The position numbers were made by a program, and so were the translations under genes. From Nitrospirota bacterium (lineage in GTDB: Bacteria; Nitrospirota; Nitrospiria; Nitrospirales; UBA8639), in contig JAOUGQ010000129.1 in NCBI GenBank assembly GCA_029865515.1, forward strand, positions 1 to 7,842: a DNA stretch of 7,842 nucleotides. Reading direction: 5' to 3'. The notes under the pieces were generated by a model. The model was given only the letters and a program-made list of their open reading frames with translations, ran no database searches and was not told the DNA's origin. Shown piece after piece: positions 1 through 6,219 of the stretch. How positions within the stretch are numbered: the stretch's first letter is position 1; the number at the start of each line of letters is the position of its first letter.

Positions 1-860
1 ATATTTTCAAAATATCTTTCTTTACGCAGAGCTATCGCCACAGAACGATGACGCCCTCCGGTACACCCGAAGGCAATGGTGACATAACTGCGTTGCTCTC
101 TTTCGAACAATGGTAACAAAAAGGCAAATAATTCTCTCATATGATCGAGAAAGACTTTGGCCTCCCTCGTCTCTAAGACAAATCGTTGAATATCGGCATG
201 TTCCCCCGTTAAGGGCTGAAGCTCTGGCACAAAATGAGGGTTGCTTAGAAATCGAACATCAAACACCAGATCCACATCGAAAGGTACCCCGAATTTATAA
301 CCAAAACTCATAAGACTGATTTTCAGTGCTTGTCCTTCACCCCGCTCTCCATAATGTTTAATGATCCATGCCTTGAGATCATGGACGGAGAATTCAGAGG
401 TATCCAATACTCGATGAGCTCGGGCTCGAAGACCTTGCAACCGCTCACGCTCTAATTGAATTCCCTCAATAATCGGCCGTTGCGGGAGTAAGGGGTGGGG
501 GCGACGCGATTCGGAAAAGCGCCTGACCAGCACATCAGTTTGTGCCTCTAAAAAAAGCAGTTCCACATGACAGTCATCACTTTGCAAGGCTTCCAGATTA
601 CCCAACAAATCCTCAAAGAACCCCCGCTCGCGAATGTCAATTCCCAGGGCGACCTTCTTCACGTCTTTGTCAGGTTGAATACATAGTTCTGTGAATTTTT
701 GAAATAAGGCAGGTGGAAGATTATCCACACAAAAAAACCCTAAATCTTCCAAGCATTTCAAGGCTTGAGTCTTGCCAGACCCCGATGTCCCAGTCACCAT
801 CATCAGCCGAAGAGGCGATGGACCGTTTTTCAGAGAGACCTGAGGTGACTCAGTAGGCAT
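1..860 (-). CDS. rapZ: RapZ-family P-loop nucleotide-binding protein / RNase adapter, partial (3' end beyond the window)
   Basis: The reading frame is open from an ATG at 860 to the left edge (286 full codons), so the C-terminus is missing. A Walker A motif, GTSGSGKT, lies at residues 24-31 and the family's Walker B-like CVDNLP at 44-49. The C-terminal half carries the RapZ signatures SFGYKFGVPFDVDLVFDVRF and GCTGGRHRSV. By comparison with the roughly 284-residue E. coli protein, about 15-20 residues of the basic, RNA-binding tail are lost. In enterobacteria RapZ presents the small RNA GlmZ to RNase E and so controls glucosamine-6-phosphate synthase; elsewhere its target is mostly unknown, so that role is not assured here. 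The N-terminus is about 16 residues longer than in E. coli. ATG codons at residues 20-21 would give the usual length, but only the ATG at 860 has a ribosome binding site (GGGAG, 7-9 bases upstream). It is the last gene of the run, following rpoN. Confidence 0.95.
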   Translation of the reverse strand, partial: MPTESPQVSLKNGPSPLRLMMVTGTSGSGKTQALKCLEDLGFFCVDNLPPALFQKFTELCIQPDKDVKKVALGIDIRERGFFEDLLGNLEALQSDDCHVELLFLEAQTDVLVRRFSESRRPHPLLPQRPIIEGIQLERERLQGLRARAHRVLDTSEFSVHDLKAWIIKHYGERGEGQALKISLMSFGYKFGVPFDVDLVFDVRFLSNPHFVPELQPLTGEHADIQRFVLETREAKVFLDHMRELFAFLLPLFEREQRSYVTIAFGCTGGRHRSVAIALRKERYFEN

Positions 861-1006
861 TACACCACTCCCACAACCGTTGTGAATTTACAGACTCATC
901 ATTCAACCAGACAAACAGGAAAGTGTAACCCAATGGCGAAAGTCTGATGTGATGTGAATAACATTATCAGACCCACTCCGGTTAACCTGCAGTCCGCACA
1001 AAATGG
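861..1006. other. rpoN-rapZ intergenic gap without hpf or ptsN
   Basis: This 146-base gap holds no reading frame resembling the ribosome hibernation factor (hpf) or the nitrogen PTS EIIA protein (ptsN), which stand between rpoN and rapZ in many Proteobacteria. The only structure I see is the hairpin at 942-972, listed separately. I found no convincing sigma-70 or sigma-54 promoter for rapZ, which could be co-transcribed with rpoN. Confidence 0.6.
942..972 (-). terminator. Weak hairpin downstream of rpoN (possible terminator or processing site)
   Basis: An exact 6-bp inverted repeat (GTCTGA / TCAGAC, at 942-947 and 967-972) encloses a second imperfect stem (950-955 with 961-966). A 2-base bulge separates the two stems. 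In the minus-strand RNA the inner stem has one mismatch, and the hairpin is followed only by TTTCG, not a real U-tract. It lies about 35 bases past the rpoN stop. A strong intrinsic terminator is unlikely; an attenuator, an RNA-processing site or chance are all possible. Confidence 0.25.
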
Positions 1007-2524
1007 TTATGTGGGGATTCGTTTCCGTTGGCTGGCAGAAGCTATATGCAATTCCGCACGATACTTGGCGACGGTTCGACGGGCAATTAAGATATTTTTG
1101 CTTCGAAGTCTGGAGACAATTTCCTGATCTTTTAAGGGATTAGCCGCATCCTCTTGCGCCACCATCTCCCGAATCATCTCCCGGACTGTCACGGAGGACA
1201 TATCCTCCCCCCGGTTGTCAGCCCGCTGAATGCCTGCATTAAAAAAGAATTTAAGTTCTAATATCCCTTGCGGACAATGCAGGTATTTATTGGTCGTTAC
1301 CCTGCTAATTGTGGACTCATGCATGCCCACATCCTCAGCCACCTGTTTTAGGACAAGTGGTCGAAGATATTGAATGCCTTTTTCCAAAAAAGCTTCTTGA
1401 AATTTCACCAGACTTTTGACGACTTTCACAATCGTCTTGTTCCGCTGGTCAATACTGCGAATAATCCATTGGGCCCCCTTTAACTTTTCCTCTAGATAAG
1501 TTTTAGTATTCCCCGCATCTTCTCCGGAATGGGAAAGGAGGCGACGATAATAAGGGCTTATCCTCAATCGAGGGAGACCATCATCATTAAGCAGAACCAC
1601 CCATTCTCCTTCGTATTTTACCAAGTATACATCCGGAATAATAATGGAGTTACTGTCCGAAAAATAGGGCCGGCCGGGCTTCGGCTCTAGACTCTCTATC
1701 ACTCGAACCGCTTCATAGACTTCATCCAGAGTCACTCCCAACGTTTTGGCCACAGCCTGATATCGTTTTTTCTGAAGATCAACTAAATGATCTTTCAGAA
1801 TTGCAGCCACCACACTCATGGGCACAGCAGCTTGTAAGTGAGTGGTTAAACCTGTCTCGTCATGTTGTAGGTGCTCCAGCTGGATCAATAAACATTCCGC
1901 TAAATCCTGCGCTCCAACCCCGGGGGGATCAAACTGCTGAATCTGACGCAAGACCTTCTCAACATGTTCAATAGGACATTTGGCGTCTTCAGCTAACTCC
2001 GACAGAGGCACACGCAAATACCCATCTTCATCTAAATTCCCAATGATCATCCTTCCGATATCTCGGTCATCCCCCTCAAGGGAGGAGAGCCGGAGTTGCC
2101 ATTCTAAATGCTCTTCAAGAGAAGTCGGCTTGGTGAGTGTTTGTTCATACGAAGGAAATTCTTCATCTCCCGAAGCGGCTTCATCACGCTGAGAAGGCCG
2201 CCAATCATTCCCAAAAATATTGTCCCACTCTTCTGAGGACAACGGCTCACTTTCCTTGACCGTGGGTTGAACCTCTGCAGCGTCACCGGAAGGCTCACCT
2301 TCGACCTCAGGCTCCTTCACACGATCTGGGTTCTCTTCCCCAACCGCAGCCTCTTCATCCTGTGTTTCCAGAGCCATATCTTCTAAAAGTGGATTTTCGA
2401 CTAAGTGTTGAGCTAACACTTGCTGAAGTTCTAAGCGCGAGAGTTGCAACAACTTAATAGCTTGTTGCAGCTGGGGAGTCATCACCAGCTTTTGGGATAG
2501 GCGAAGGTCTAACCGAAGATCCAT
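1007..2524 (-). CDS. rpoN: RNA polymerase sigma-54 factor RpoN
   Basis: This is the alternative sigma factor that recruits core RNA polymerase to -24/-12 promoters and opens them only with help from AAA+ enhancer-binding activators. The protein has 505 residues (E. coli 477). Region I (about 1-48) is the glutamine- and leucine-rich activator-interacting segment, with SQKLVMTPQLQQAIKLLQLS followed by the conserved ENPLLE. Region II (about 49-128) is strongly acidic and accounts for most of the extra length. The core-binding part shows NLDEDGYL, PPGVGAQDLAECLL, LEPKPGRPY and IPDVYLVKY. The helix-turn-helix follows around VAEDVGMHESTISRVTTNKY. The RpoN box ARRTVAKYR, which reads the -24 element, is at residues 481-489. 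The ATG at 2524 has AAGG eight bases upstream and leaves 20 bases after lptB, which suggests co-transcription. Coupling of rpoN to lptB is a known conserved arrangement in Gram-negative bacteria. Confidence 0.98.
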   Translation of the reverse strand: MDLRLDLRLSQKLVMTPQLQQAIKLLQLSRLELQQVLAQHLVENPLLEDMALETQDEEAAVGEENPDRVKEPEVEGEPSGDAAEVQPTVKESEPLSSEEWDNIFGNDWRPSQRDEAASGDEEFPSYEQTLTKPTSLEEHLEWQLRLSSLEGDDRDIGRMIIGNLDEDGYLRVPLSELAEDAKCPIEHVEKVLRQIQQFDPPGVGAQDLAECLLIQLEHLQHDETGLTTHLQAAVPMSVVAAILKDHLVDLQKKRYQAVAKTLGVTLDEVYEAVRVIESLEPKPGRPYFSDSNSIIIPDVYLVKYEGEWVVLLNDDGLPRLRISPYYRRLLSHSGEDAGNTKTYLEEKLKGAQWIIRSIDQRNKTIVKVVKSLVKFQEAFLEKGIQYLRPLVLKQVAEDVGMHESTISRVTTNKYLHCPQGILELKFFFNAGIQRADNRGEDMSSVTVREMIREMVAQEDAANPLKDQEIVSRLRSKNILIARRTVAKYRAELHIASASQRKRIPT

Positions 2525-2544
2525 TTCAGAAACCTTATTCCCCT

Positions 2545-3297
2545 TTATTGGGACATTTTGAAGCGTTCGCCCAGGTACACAGCTCTGGCTTTTGGACTAT
2601 TCACTATGACGTCCGGTGGACCACTTTCTAATATCGTTCCTTCGCTTATTATATAGGCTCGGTCGGTAATGGAAAGAGTGTCTTGGACATTGTGGTCTGT
2701 AATCAAAATGCCAATATCTTTCTTTTTCAAACTAGTTAAAATATCTTGAATATCCCCCACAGCGATCGGATCAATCCCGGCAAAGGGCTCATCGAGGAGT
2801 AAAAATTTCGGGTTTGTGGCTAATGCCCGGGTGATCTCCAATCGTCGACGCTCCCCACCTGATAGGGTATAGGAACCATGCGTACGAAGCCGGGTCAAAT
2901 TTAATTCCTCCAACAATTCATCTAATCTGGCCTTTCGCCTAGCGGTGGGTAGATCTAGAGTCTCTAAAACAGCCAACACATTATCTTCAACGGAAAGCCG
3001 CCGAAAAATTGAGGCTTCTTGGGGTAAATATCCAATTCCACGCCTTGCCCGCTTGTACATCGGCAGATTGGTAATCTCATCTTTGTTGAGAAATATTTTC
3101 CCTTGGTCAGGTTGACAGAGTCCTACCACCATATCGAATATGGTGGTTTTGCCAGCACCATTAGGGCCGAGAAGCCCAACAACTTCCCCCCCCAGCAATT
3201 CCAAACTGACGCCTCTGACTACTTGCCGACCCTTGTAGCTCTTTTTCAGATCCTTGGCTGAAATTTTATGAGGAGATTGCGCCCGTGCTTCAGGCAT
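2545..3297 (-). CDS. lptB: LPS export ABC transporter ATPase LptB
   Basis: This cytoplasmic ATPase pairs with the LptF/LptG membrane proteins (not in this window) to extract lipopolysaccharide from the inner membrane and push it along the LptC-LptA bridge. The 250 residues contain a full ABC set: Walker A GPNGAGKT at 44-51, Q-loop glutamine 93 in GYLPQEASIFRRLSV, signature LSGGE at 145-149, Walker B ending LLLDEP at 166-171, D-loop GIDP, and the H-loop histidine 202 in ITDHN. The stretch ASIFRRLSV after the Q-loop is typical of LptB rather than of branched-chain amino acid ATPases, its nearest relatives. The N-terminus runs about 10 residues past the E. coli start. An in-frame TAA lies four codons upstream of the ATG at 3297, so no longer form exists. 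No Shine-Dalgarno sequence precedes this ATG: the bases there read CCTCCT, the complement of one. It is separated from lptA by 203 bases and followed closely by rpoN. Confidence 0.97.
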   Translation of the reverse strand: MPEARAQSPHKISAKDLKKSYKGRQVVRGVSLELLGGEVVGLLGPNGAGKTTIFDMVVGLCQPDQGKIFLNKDEITNLPMYKRARRGIGYLPQEASIFRRLSVEDNVLAVLETLDLPTARRKARLDELLEELNLTRLRTHGSYTLSGGERRRLEITRALATNPKFLLLDEPFAGIDPIAVGDIQDILTSLKKKDIGILITDHNVQDTLSITDRAYIISEGTILESGPPDVIVNSPKARAVYLGERFKMSQ

Positions 3298-3500
3298 AGG
3301 AGGTTCTTAATTCAGGCCTGCTGTCATGAATCTTGTGTGAACCTAGTGCTCCATTTGTCAAAAAACCATCAGACATCACAACTTTAAAACCAGACATTGT
3401 TGTTTTACCTTTTCATTTCGTCACACAATGAAAAAGCATTTCCTCTGGAGCACCATGAATTTATAACCATTATGCAAAATCTACTTGCCGCAGCCAAACC
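3298..3500. other. 203-base lptA-lptB gap with paired inverted repeats
   Basis: This is an unusually long gap inside an otherwise compact Lpt cluster. Two perfect 8-bp inverted pairs are present: TTGTGTGA (3333-3340) with TCACACAA (3421-3428), and GTGCTCCA (3346-3353) with TGGAGCAC (3446-3453). They interleave in the order A-B-A'-B', the topology of a pseudoknot. A local AT-rich 7-bp stem (3410-3416 with 3428-3434) competes with the first pair. A TTGACA box on the minus strand (3356-3361) has no good -10 at 16-18 bases. No convincing gene is visible. The gap may hold a promoter or RNA structure controlling lptB-rpoN, but I cannot show this. Confidence 0.4.
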
Positions 3501-4028
3501 CTAATTTTGCTCAGATCCTTCTATGACTACGCGAGTTCCACCTTCCACGACACTTCGGTTTTCCTTTAAAAACATCGTCATTTTAGGACCACTAATACGT
3601 GTCCCGTCCTGCCAAGCCACAGGAGATCCTGTCAAAATAACCTTTTCCTCGGCTTTTTCATACAGAGCATGCTGACTGGTAGCTCGACTCTCACCTTTTT
3701 CAATTCTGACCCGACCCTTCGCTTCGATATAACTGATTTCTTTCCCAGATTCTGAGTTGGTCCCTGCTGCAGGGCTTGAAGAAGGCCTGGAAGGAGCTTT
3801 TTCTTTAAAATACACAATCATGACATCAGAATGAACCACCAATTCTCCTTGCACCATCTTGACCGCCCCTTGAAAGATGGCTTGGTTTTTCTCGCTGCTC
3901 GCCGTCATCGTATTGGAAGTAATCACCGTAGTCGTTTTCTCTCCTTCTCCCCATCCTGAATTTGGGACTAGAACGAAGACCACGGCAACCACGAACCAAA
4001 CAAGTGGGAACAGCGGTTCAACTCTTAT
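3501..4028 (-). CDS. lptA: LPS transport periplasmic protein LptA (probable non-canonical ATA start; otherwise GTG at 3992)
   Basis: LptA forms the periplasmic beta-jellyroll bridge that carries lipopolysaccharide from LptC to LptD. After a signal peptide, an OstA/LptA-type domain fills the rest, with SNTMTASSEKNQAIFQGAVK, ISYIEAKGRVRI and HALYEKAEEKVILTGSPVAW. A serine/proline/alanine-rich insert interrupts it (APSRPSSSPAAG region). The first standard start in frame is GTG at 3992. It gives 163 residues, has no ribosome binding site, and leaves a signal peptide with no charged n-region and a short hydrophobic core. Twelve codons upstream, an ATA at 4026-4028 sits nine bases after a perfect GGAGGT (4038-4043). 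It overlaps the lptC stop as ATAA and supplies an arginine and a fuller hydrophobic stretch (LFPLVWFVVAVVFVLV). I therefore draw the gene from 4028 (175 residues); the family assignment does not depend on this. The likely signal peptidase site near residues 25-27 lacks a clean AxA. Confidence 0.88.
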   Translation of the reverse strand: MRVEPLFPLVWFVVAVVFVLVPNSGWGEGEKTTTVITSNTMTASSEKNQAIFQGAVKMVQGELVVHSDVMIVYFKEKAPSRPSSSPAAGTNSESGKEISYIEAKGRVRIEKGESRATSQHALYEKAEEKVILTGSPVAWQDGTRISGPKMTMFLKENRSVVEGGTRVVIEGSEQN

Positions 4029-4603
4029 GGCGACGACACCTCCGCACGAACATTCGCGAGCAAACGAAATTCATCCTTATCCACGTCTCCCGCTAAACCT
4101 GTCCCGGTAATAACCAAACCATCCCCTTTGATAGTTACTGGATCCGCAGTGTGAATTTGTCGTGTTTGTTCGCTCCATGCGAGTCTATCTGAAAAGACTT
4201 GATAACCAGACTCAAAGGTCATCACTGTTTTCTCGTTTTTGCTCACTAACTCAAAATCATTACTGGAGGTATTCATGACACCTTCCTCAGAAGTAATGAG
4301 CAATTGCTCTTTTTGAAAAGTTTGGTCGAACAACCGAATTTGAACCGTCTGCAATTTAGCAAGGTGCTCAGCGTCAAACACCTTGGCTTGATTAGCATTC
4401 ACGACCCATTTTGTTGCACCCGATCGTGTTTGGCGATAGGAAAACCCCTGGATCCAGGCATCAGCTCCTTGCTGCTCGTCTAATGTCACCGACGTTGTTT
4501 CCTGGCTTCGTGTTTGCATATGGCTAACCACACGATGTCCAATAAACACTGCCATCCCCAAAACAGCCAGTGTCAAAAGACCTCTCGTACCATAAAAATT
4601 CAT
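4025..4603 (-). CDS. lptC: LPS export ABC transporter periplasmic protein LptC
   Basis: LptC is the bitopic inner-membrane protein that receives lipopolysaccharide from LptB2FG and hands it to LptA. The 192-residue protein has one N-terminal membrane anchor (about residues 8-24, LLTLAVLGMAVFIG) and no cleavage motif, then a periplasmic beta-jellyroll domain. Family features include KWVVNANQAKVFD, the run LQTVQIRLFDQ, and near the end IHTADPVTIKGDGLVITGTGL, the usual LptC C-terminal pattern. Sequence identity within LptC is low, so the neighbouring lptA and lptB add much of the certainty. The ATG at 4603 has only AT-rich sequence before it (nearest AGGGG about 20 bases upstream), so initiation is probably weak or S1-dependent. 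Its TAA stop overlaps the proposed lptA start by four bases (ATAA), indicating translational coupling. A possible promoter lies at 4653-4681. Confidence 0.93.
   Translation of the reverse strand: MNFYGTRGLLTLAVLGMAVFIGHRVVSHMQTRSQETTSVTLDEQQGADAWIQGFSYRQTRSGATKWVVNANQAKVFDAEHLAKLQTVQIRLFDQTFQKEQLLITSEEGVMNTSSNDFELVSKNEKTVMTFESGYQVFSDRLAWSEQTRQIHTADPVTIKGDGLVITGTGLAGDVDKDEFRLLANVRAEVSSP
4038..4043 (-). promoter_or_regulatory. Perfect Shine-Dalgarno GGAGGT inside the end of lptC, pointing to an upstream lptA start
   Basis: The minus strand reads GGAGGT here, nine bases before the ATA that overlaps the lptC stop codon. It is 45 bases upstream of the annotatable GTG at 3992, too far to serve that codon. 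It is a better match than the ribosome binding site of any other gene in the window, which is why it decides the proposed lptA start. It also encodes part of the LptC C-terminus (AEV), so its placement could be coincidental. Confidence 0.55.
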
Positions 4604-4652
4604 TGGTTATTTTAATAAACAAAACCCCTTTAAGGGTAAAAACCCATAAAAA

Positions 4653-4681
4653 AGAATAGCACAGGGTCTAGGGCAAGTAAA
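4653..4681 (-). promoter_or_regulatory. Candidate sigma-70 promoter for lptC
   Basis: On the minus strand a TTTACT box (4676-4681; 4 of 6 to TTGACA) is followed after exactly 17 bases by TATTCT (4653-4658; 4 of 6 to TATAAT). A TGC immediately before the latter gives an extended -10 (TGnTATTCT). Transcription would start near 4646, giving a leader of about 40 bases with GC-containing short repeats (GGGTTTTTACCC). It fits the layout by lying after the possible alpha operon terminator and before lptC. Each box is only a moderate match. Confidence 0.45.
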
Positions 4682-4716
4682 TAAAAAGCCCAACACCTGT
4701 GAAAGCATGGAAGAGG

Positions 4717-4747
4717 AAAAATAAAAACTACGAGAGAGAGCCGCTAG
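4717..4747 (-). terminator. Candidate intrinsic terminator after rplQ (alpha operon end)
   Basis: In the minus-strand RNA a short stem (4743-4747 region with 4728-4732: CTA + CG pairing with CGTAG around one bulged base, 9-base loop) is followed at once by TTTTTATTTTT (4717-4727). The T-tract is strong but the stem is only 5 bp with a bulge, so termination would be partial. It lies about 65 bases past the rplQ stop and before the lptC promoter candidate, the expected place for a boundary between two operons. Confidence 0.35.
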
Positions 4748-4748
4748 G

Positions 4749-4788
4749 GATGGAAAATAGAATTATTAGATGGAAAATAGAATTATTA
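4749..4788. repeat. Perfect 20-bp tandem duplication downstream of rplQ
   Basis: Two head-to-tail copies of an AT-rich 20-base unit (GATGGAAAATAGAATTATTA on the plus strand) occupy 4749-4768 and 4769-4788 with no mismatch. The duplication ends abruptly on both sides. It starts 22 bases past the rplQ stop and contains no gene. The unit is not an inverted repeat, so it does not itself form a terminator. The identity of the copies suggests a recent slippage or duplication event, or selection on a two-copy binding site. Confidence 0.95.
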
Positions 4789-4810
4789 AAGACCAATTCA
4801 TAAGACATTT

Positions 4811-5209
4811 TTATTTTGTTGGAGAGGTTGAGATCTCACCTCCAGATTCATTCCCCTTTTCGACCAATTCGATTGCCACCAACTTTGCAGCATCACCAGG
4901 ACGCTGGCGAGTTTTGATAATCCTTGTATATCCACCGTTCCGCGCTGGGAATCGCTTAGCCACATCATCAAAAAGTTTCTGGACAGTTTGCTTTGTCCGT
5001 AACACTCGCAACGCTCCCCGTCTGGCATGCAGAGTGCCTTCTTTACCAAGTGTAATTAATCTATCAGTAATCCCACGAAGTTCCTTAGCTTTGGCTTCTG
5101 TGGTTTCAATCCGCTCATGCTCCAAGAGAGATGTCACCAAATTTCTAAATAAGGCCAACCGATGCTTACTGTTTCGTCCTAATTGTCTGCCACGTTTTCG
5201 ATGACGCAC
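4811..5209 (-). CDS. rplQ: 50S ribosomal protein L17
   Basis: L17 is a large-subunit protein near the exit region of the ribosome. The 132-residue product (E. coli 127) begins with the nearly invariant RHRKRGRQLGRNSKHR, continues with LFRNLVTSLLEHERIETT and KAKELRGITDRLITLGK, and ends with the conserved GGYTRIIKTRQRPGDAAKLVAIEL block. The start is a GTG at 5209, preceded by AAAGGA about eight bases upstream. The family always starts at this MRHRK position, so the non-ATG start is secure. It follows rpoA after 23 bases and is the last gene of the alpha operon. The C-terminal tail after ELV (EKGNESGGEISTSPTK) is polar and presumably disordered. Confidence 0.98.
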   Translation of the reverse strand: MRHRKRGRQLGRNSKHRLALFRNLVTSLLEHERIETTEAKAKELRGITDRLITLGKEGTLHARRGALRVLRTKQTVQKLFDDVAKRFPARNGGYTRIIKTRQRPGDAAKLVAIELVEKGNESGGEISTSPTK

Positions 5210-5232
5210 AATACACGTCCTTTGAAAAAAGT

Positions 5233-6219
5233 TCAGGAATGGGATTCTGTCACTTCACTCACTTTGGTTCCTAACGACAACCCCATTTCCGCCAGGACCT
5301 CTTTTATTTCATTTAACGACTTTTTTCCGAAGTTTTTTGTCTTTAGCATCTCATTTTCGCTCTTTTGAACCAAATCACCAATTGATTTAATATTTGCATT
5401 TTTTAAACAATTAGCGGCACGGACCGAGAGTTCCAATTCATTCACACTCCGGAACAAGTGCTGATTAACCAACATTTTACTTTCATCGCCAGCCTCTTCT
5501 TCAACTGGCTCTCCCCTATCCTCAGATGGCAAGCAAATATCCAAATGATCTCGAAGAATTCCCGCAGCTGAGGTAACCGCTTCCTGCGGGGAAATACTTC
5601 CATCGGTCCATACTTCCAAAATTAGTTTATCATAATCCGTGATTCGACCGACACGCGCACTTTCCACGCTAAAATTGACTCTTTTAATAGGAGAAAAGAC
5701 CGAGTCCACTGGGATGACTCCAATAGGCAATCCCTCTTCTTTGTTCCGTTCAGCTGGAACATATCCCCGACCAGGCTTCACAATGAGTTCAATATCCAAC
5801 AACCCATCCTTATCCAAGGTGGCAATATGAAAGTCAGGATTTAAAATTTCCACATCCGGATCAACCGACAGATCTGCCGCGCGAACTTCCCCTGGCCCCT
5901 TTTTTTTCAGACGGATGGCTTTGGCCTTATCTGAATTCAGCCTTAATCGTAATGCTTTAATGTTCAGAATAAGAATCGTGACATCCTCGGTCACTCCTGG
6001 AATGGTGGAAAACTCATGATATACCCCCTCAATTTTCACCGAGGTGACCGCTGCTCCAGGAAGTGAAGAGAGCAATACCCGCCTGAGGGCATTTCCCATC
6101 GTGGTTCCAAACCCCCTCTCAAATGGCTCTGCGGTAAACTTGCCATAAGTAGATGAAGCAGTCTCTTTTTCCAATTCAAGCTTCGTAGGTATTTGGAAAT
6201 CCTTCATGCTTTTAATCAT
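5233..6219 (-). CDS. rpoA: DNA-directed RNA polymerase subunit alpha
   Basis: The alpha dimer nucleates RNA polymerase assembly and contacts promoter UP elements and activators. From the ATG at 6219 the protein has 328 residues (E. coli 329). The N-terminal assembly domain shows ERGFGTTMGNALRRVLLSS at about 34-52, PGVTEDVTILILNIK and the VDSVFSPIKRVNFSVESARV block. An acidic linker around 232-250 (VEEEAGDESK) leads to the C-terminal domain at about 255-317. That domain carries SVRAANCLK, with arginine 267 matching E. coli R265 that binds UP-element DNA, and NFGKKSLNEIKEVL. A TTG at 6249 would add ten residues but lies upstream of the clear AAAGGGAG ribosome binding site, which is about 11 bases before the ATG at 6219. 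A second ATG four codons later has no such site. It lies 92 bases after rpsD and 23 before rplQ. Confidence 0.98.
   Translation of the reverse strand: MIKSMKDFQIPTKLELEKETASSTYGKFTAEPFERGFGTTMGNALRRVLLSSLPGAAVTSVKIEGVYHEFSTIPGVTEDVTILILNIKALRLRLNSDKAKAIRLKKKGPGEVRAADLSVDPDVEILNPDFHIATLDKDGLLDIELIVKPGRGYVPAERNKEEGLPIGVIPVDSVFSPIKRVNFSVESARVGRITDYDKLILEVWTDGSISPQEAVTSAAGILRDHLDICLPSEDRGEPVEEEAGDESKMLVNQHLFRSVNELELSVRAANCLKNANIKSIGDLVQKSENEMLKTKNFGKKSLNEIKEVLAEMGLSLGTKVSEVTESHS

Noticed and set aside
110..313. Plus-strand 67-codon frame opposite rapZ
   Set aside because: It lies wholly inside the well-supported rapZ coding frame on the other strand, and its product has no recognisable domain.
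3356..3361. Exact TTGACA as a -35 box for lptB
   Set aside because: No acceptable -10 hexamer is found 16-18 bases downstream; the best (CAAGAT) is at 20 bases and matches 3 of 6.
3460..3500. Possible sigma-54 promoter after lptA, suggested by the nearby rpoN
   Set aside because: GG and GC pairs are present, but their spacing is 12 or 18 bases rather than the required 10.
3877..4110. Plus-strand frame with a hydrophobic N-terminus (77 codons)
   Set aside because: It is antisense to the lptA signal peptide and lptC end; the hydrophobicity mirrors the opposite strand and it has no ribosome binding site.
4749..4788. Tandem repeat as a CRISPR or attachment site
   Set aside because: There are only two directly abutting copies with no spacers, no integrase and no tRNA nearby.
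4770..5204. Plus-strand 144-codon frame opposite rplQ
   Set aside because: It is a shadow of the conserved L17 gene, has no homology I recognise, and starts within the tandem duplication.
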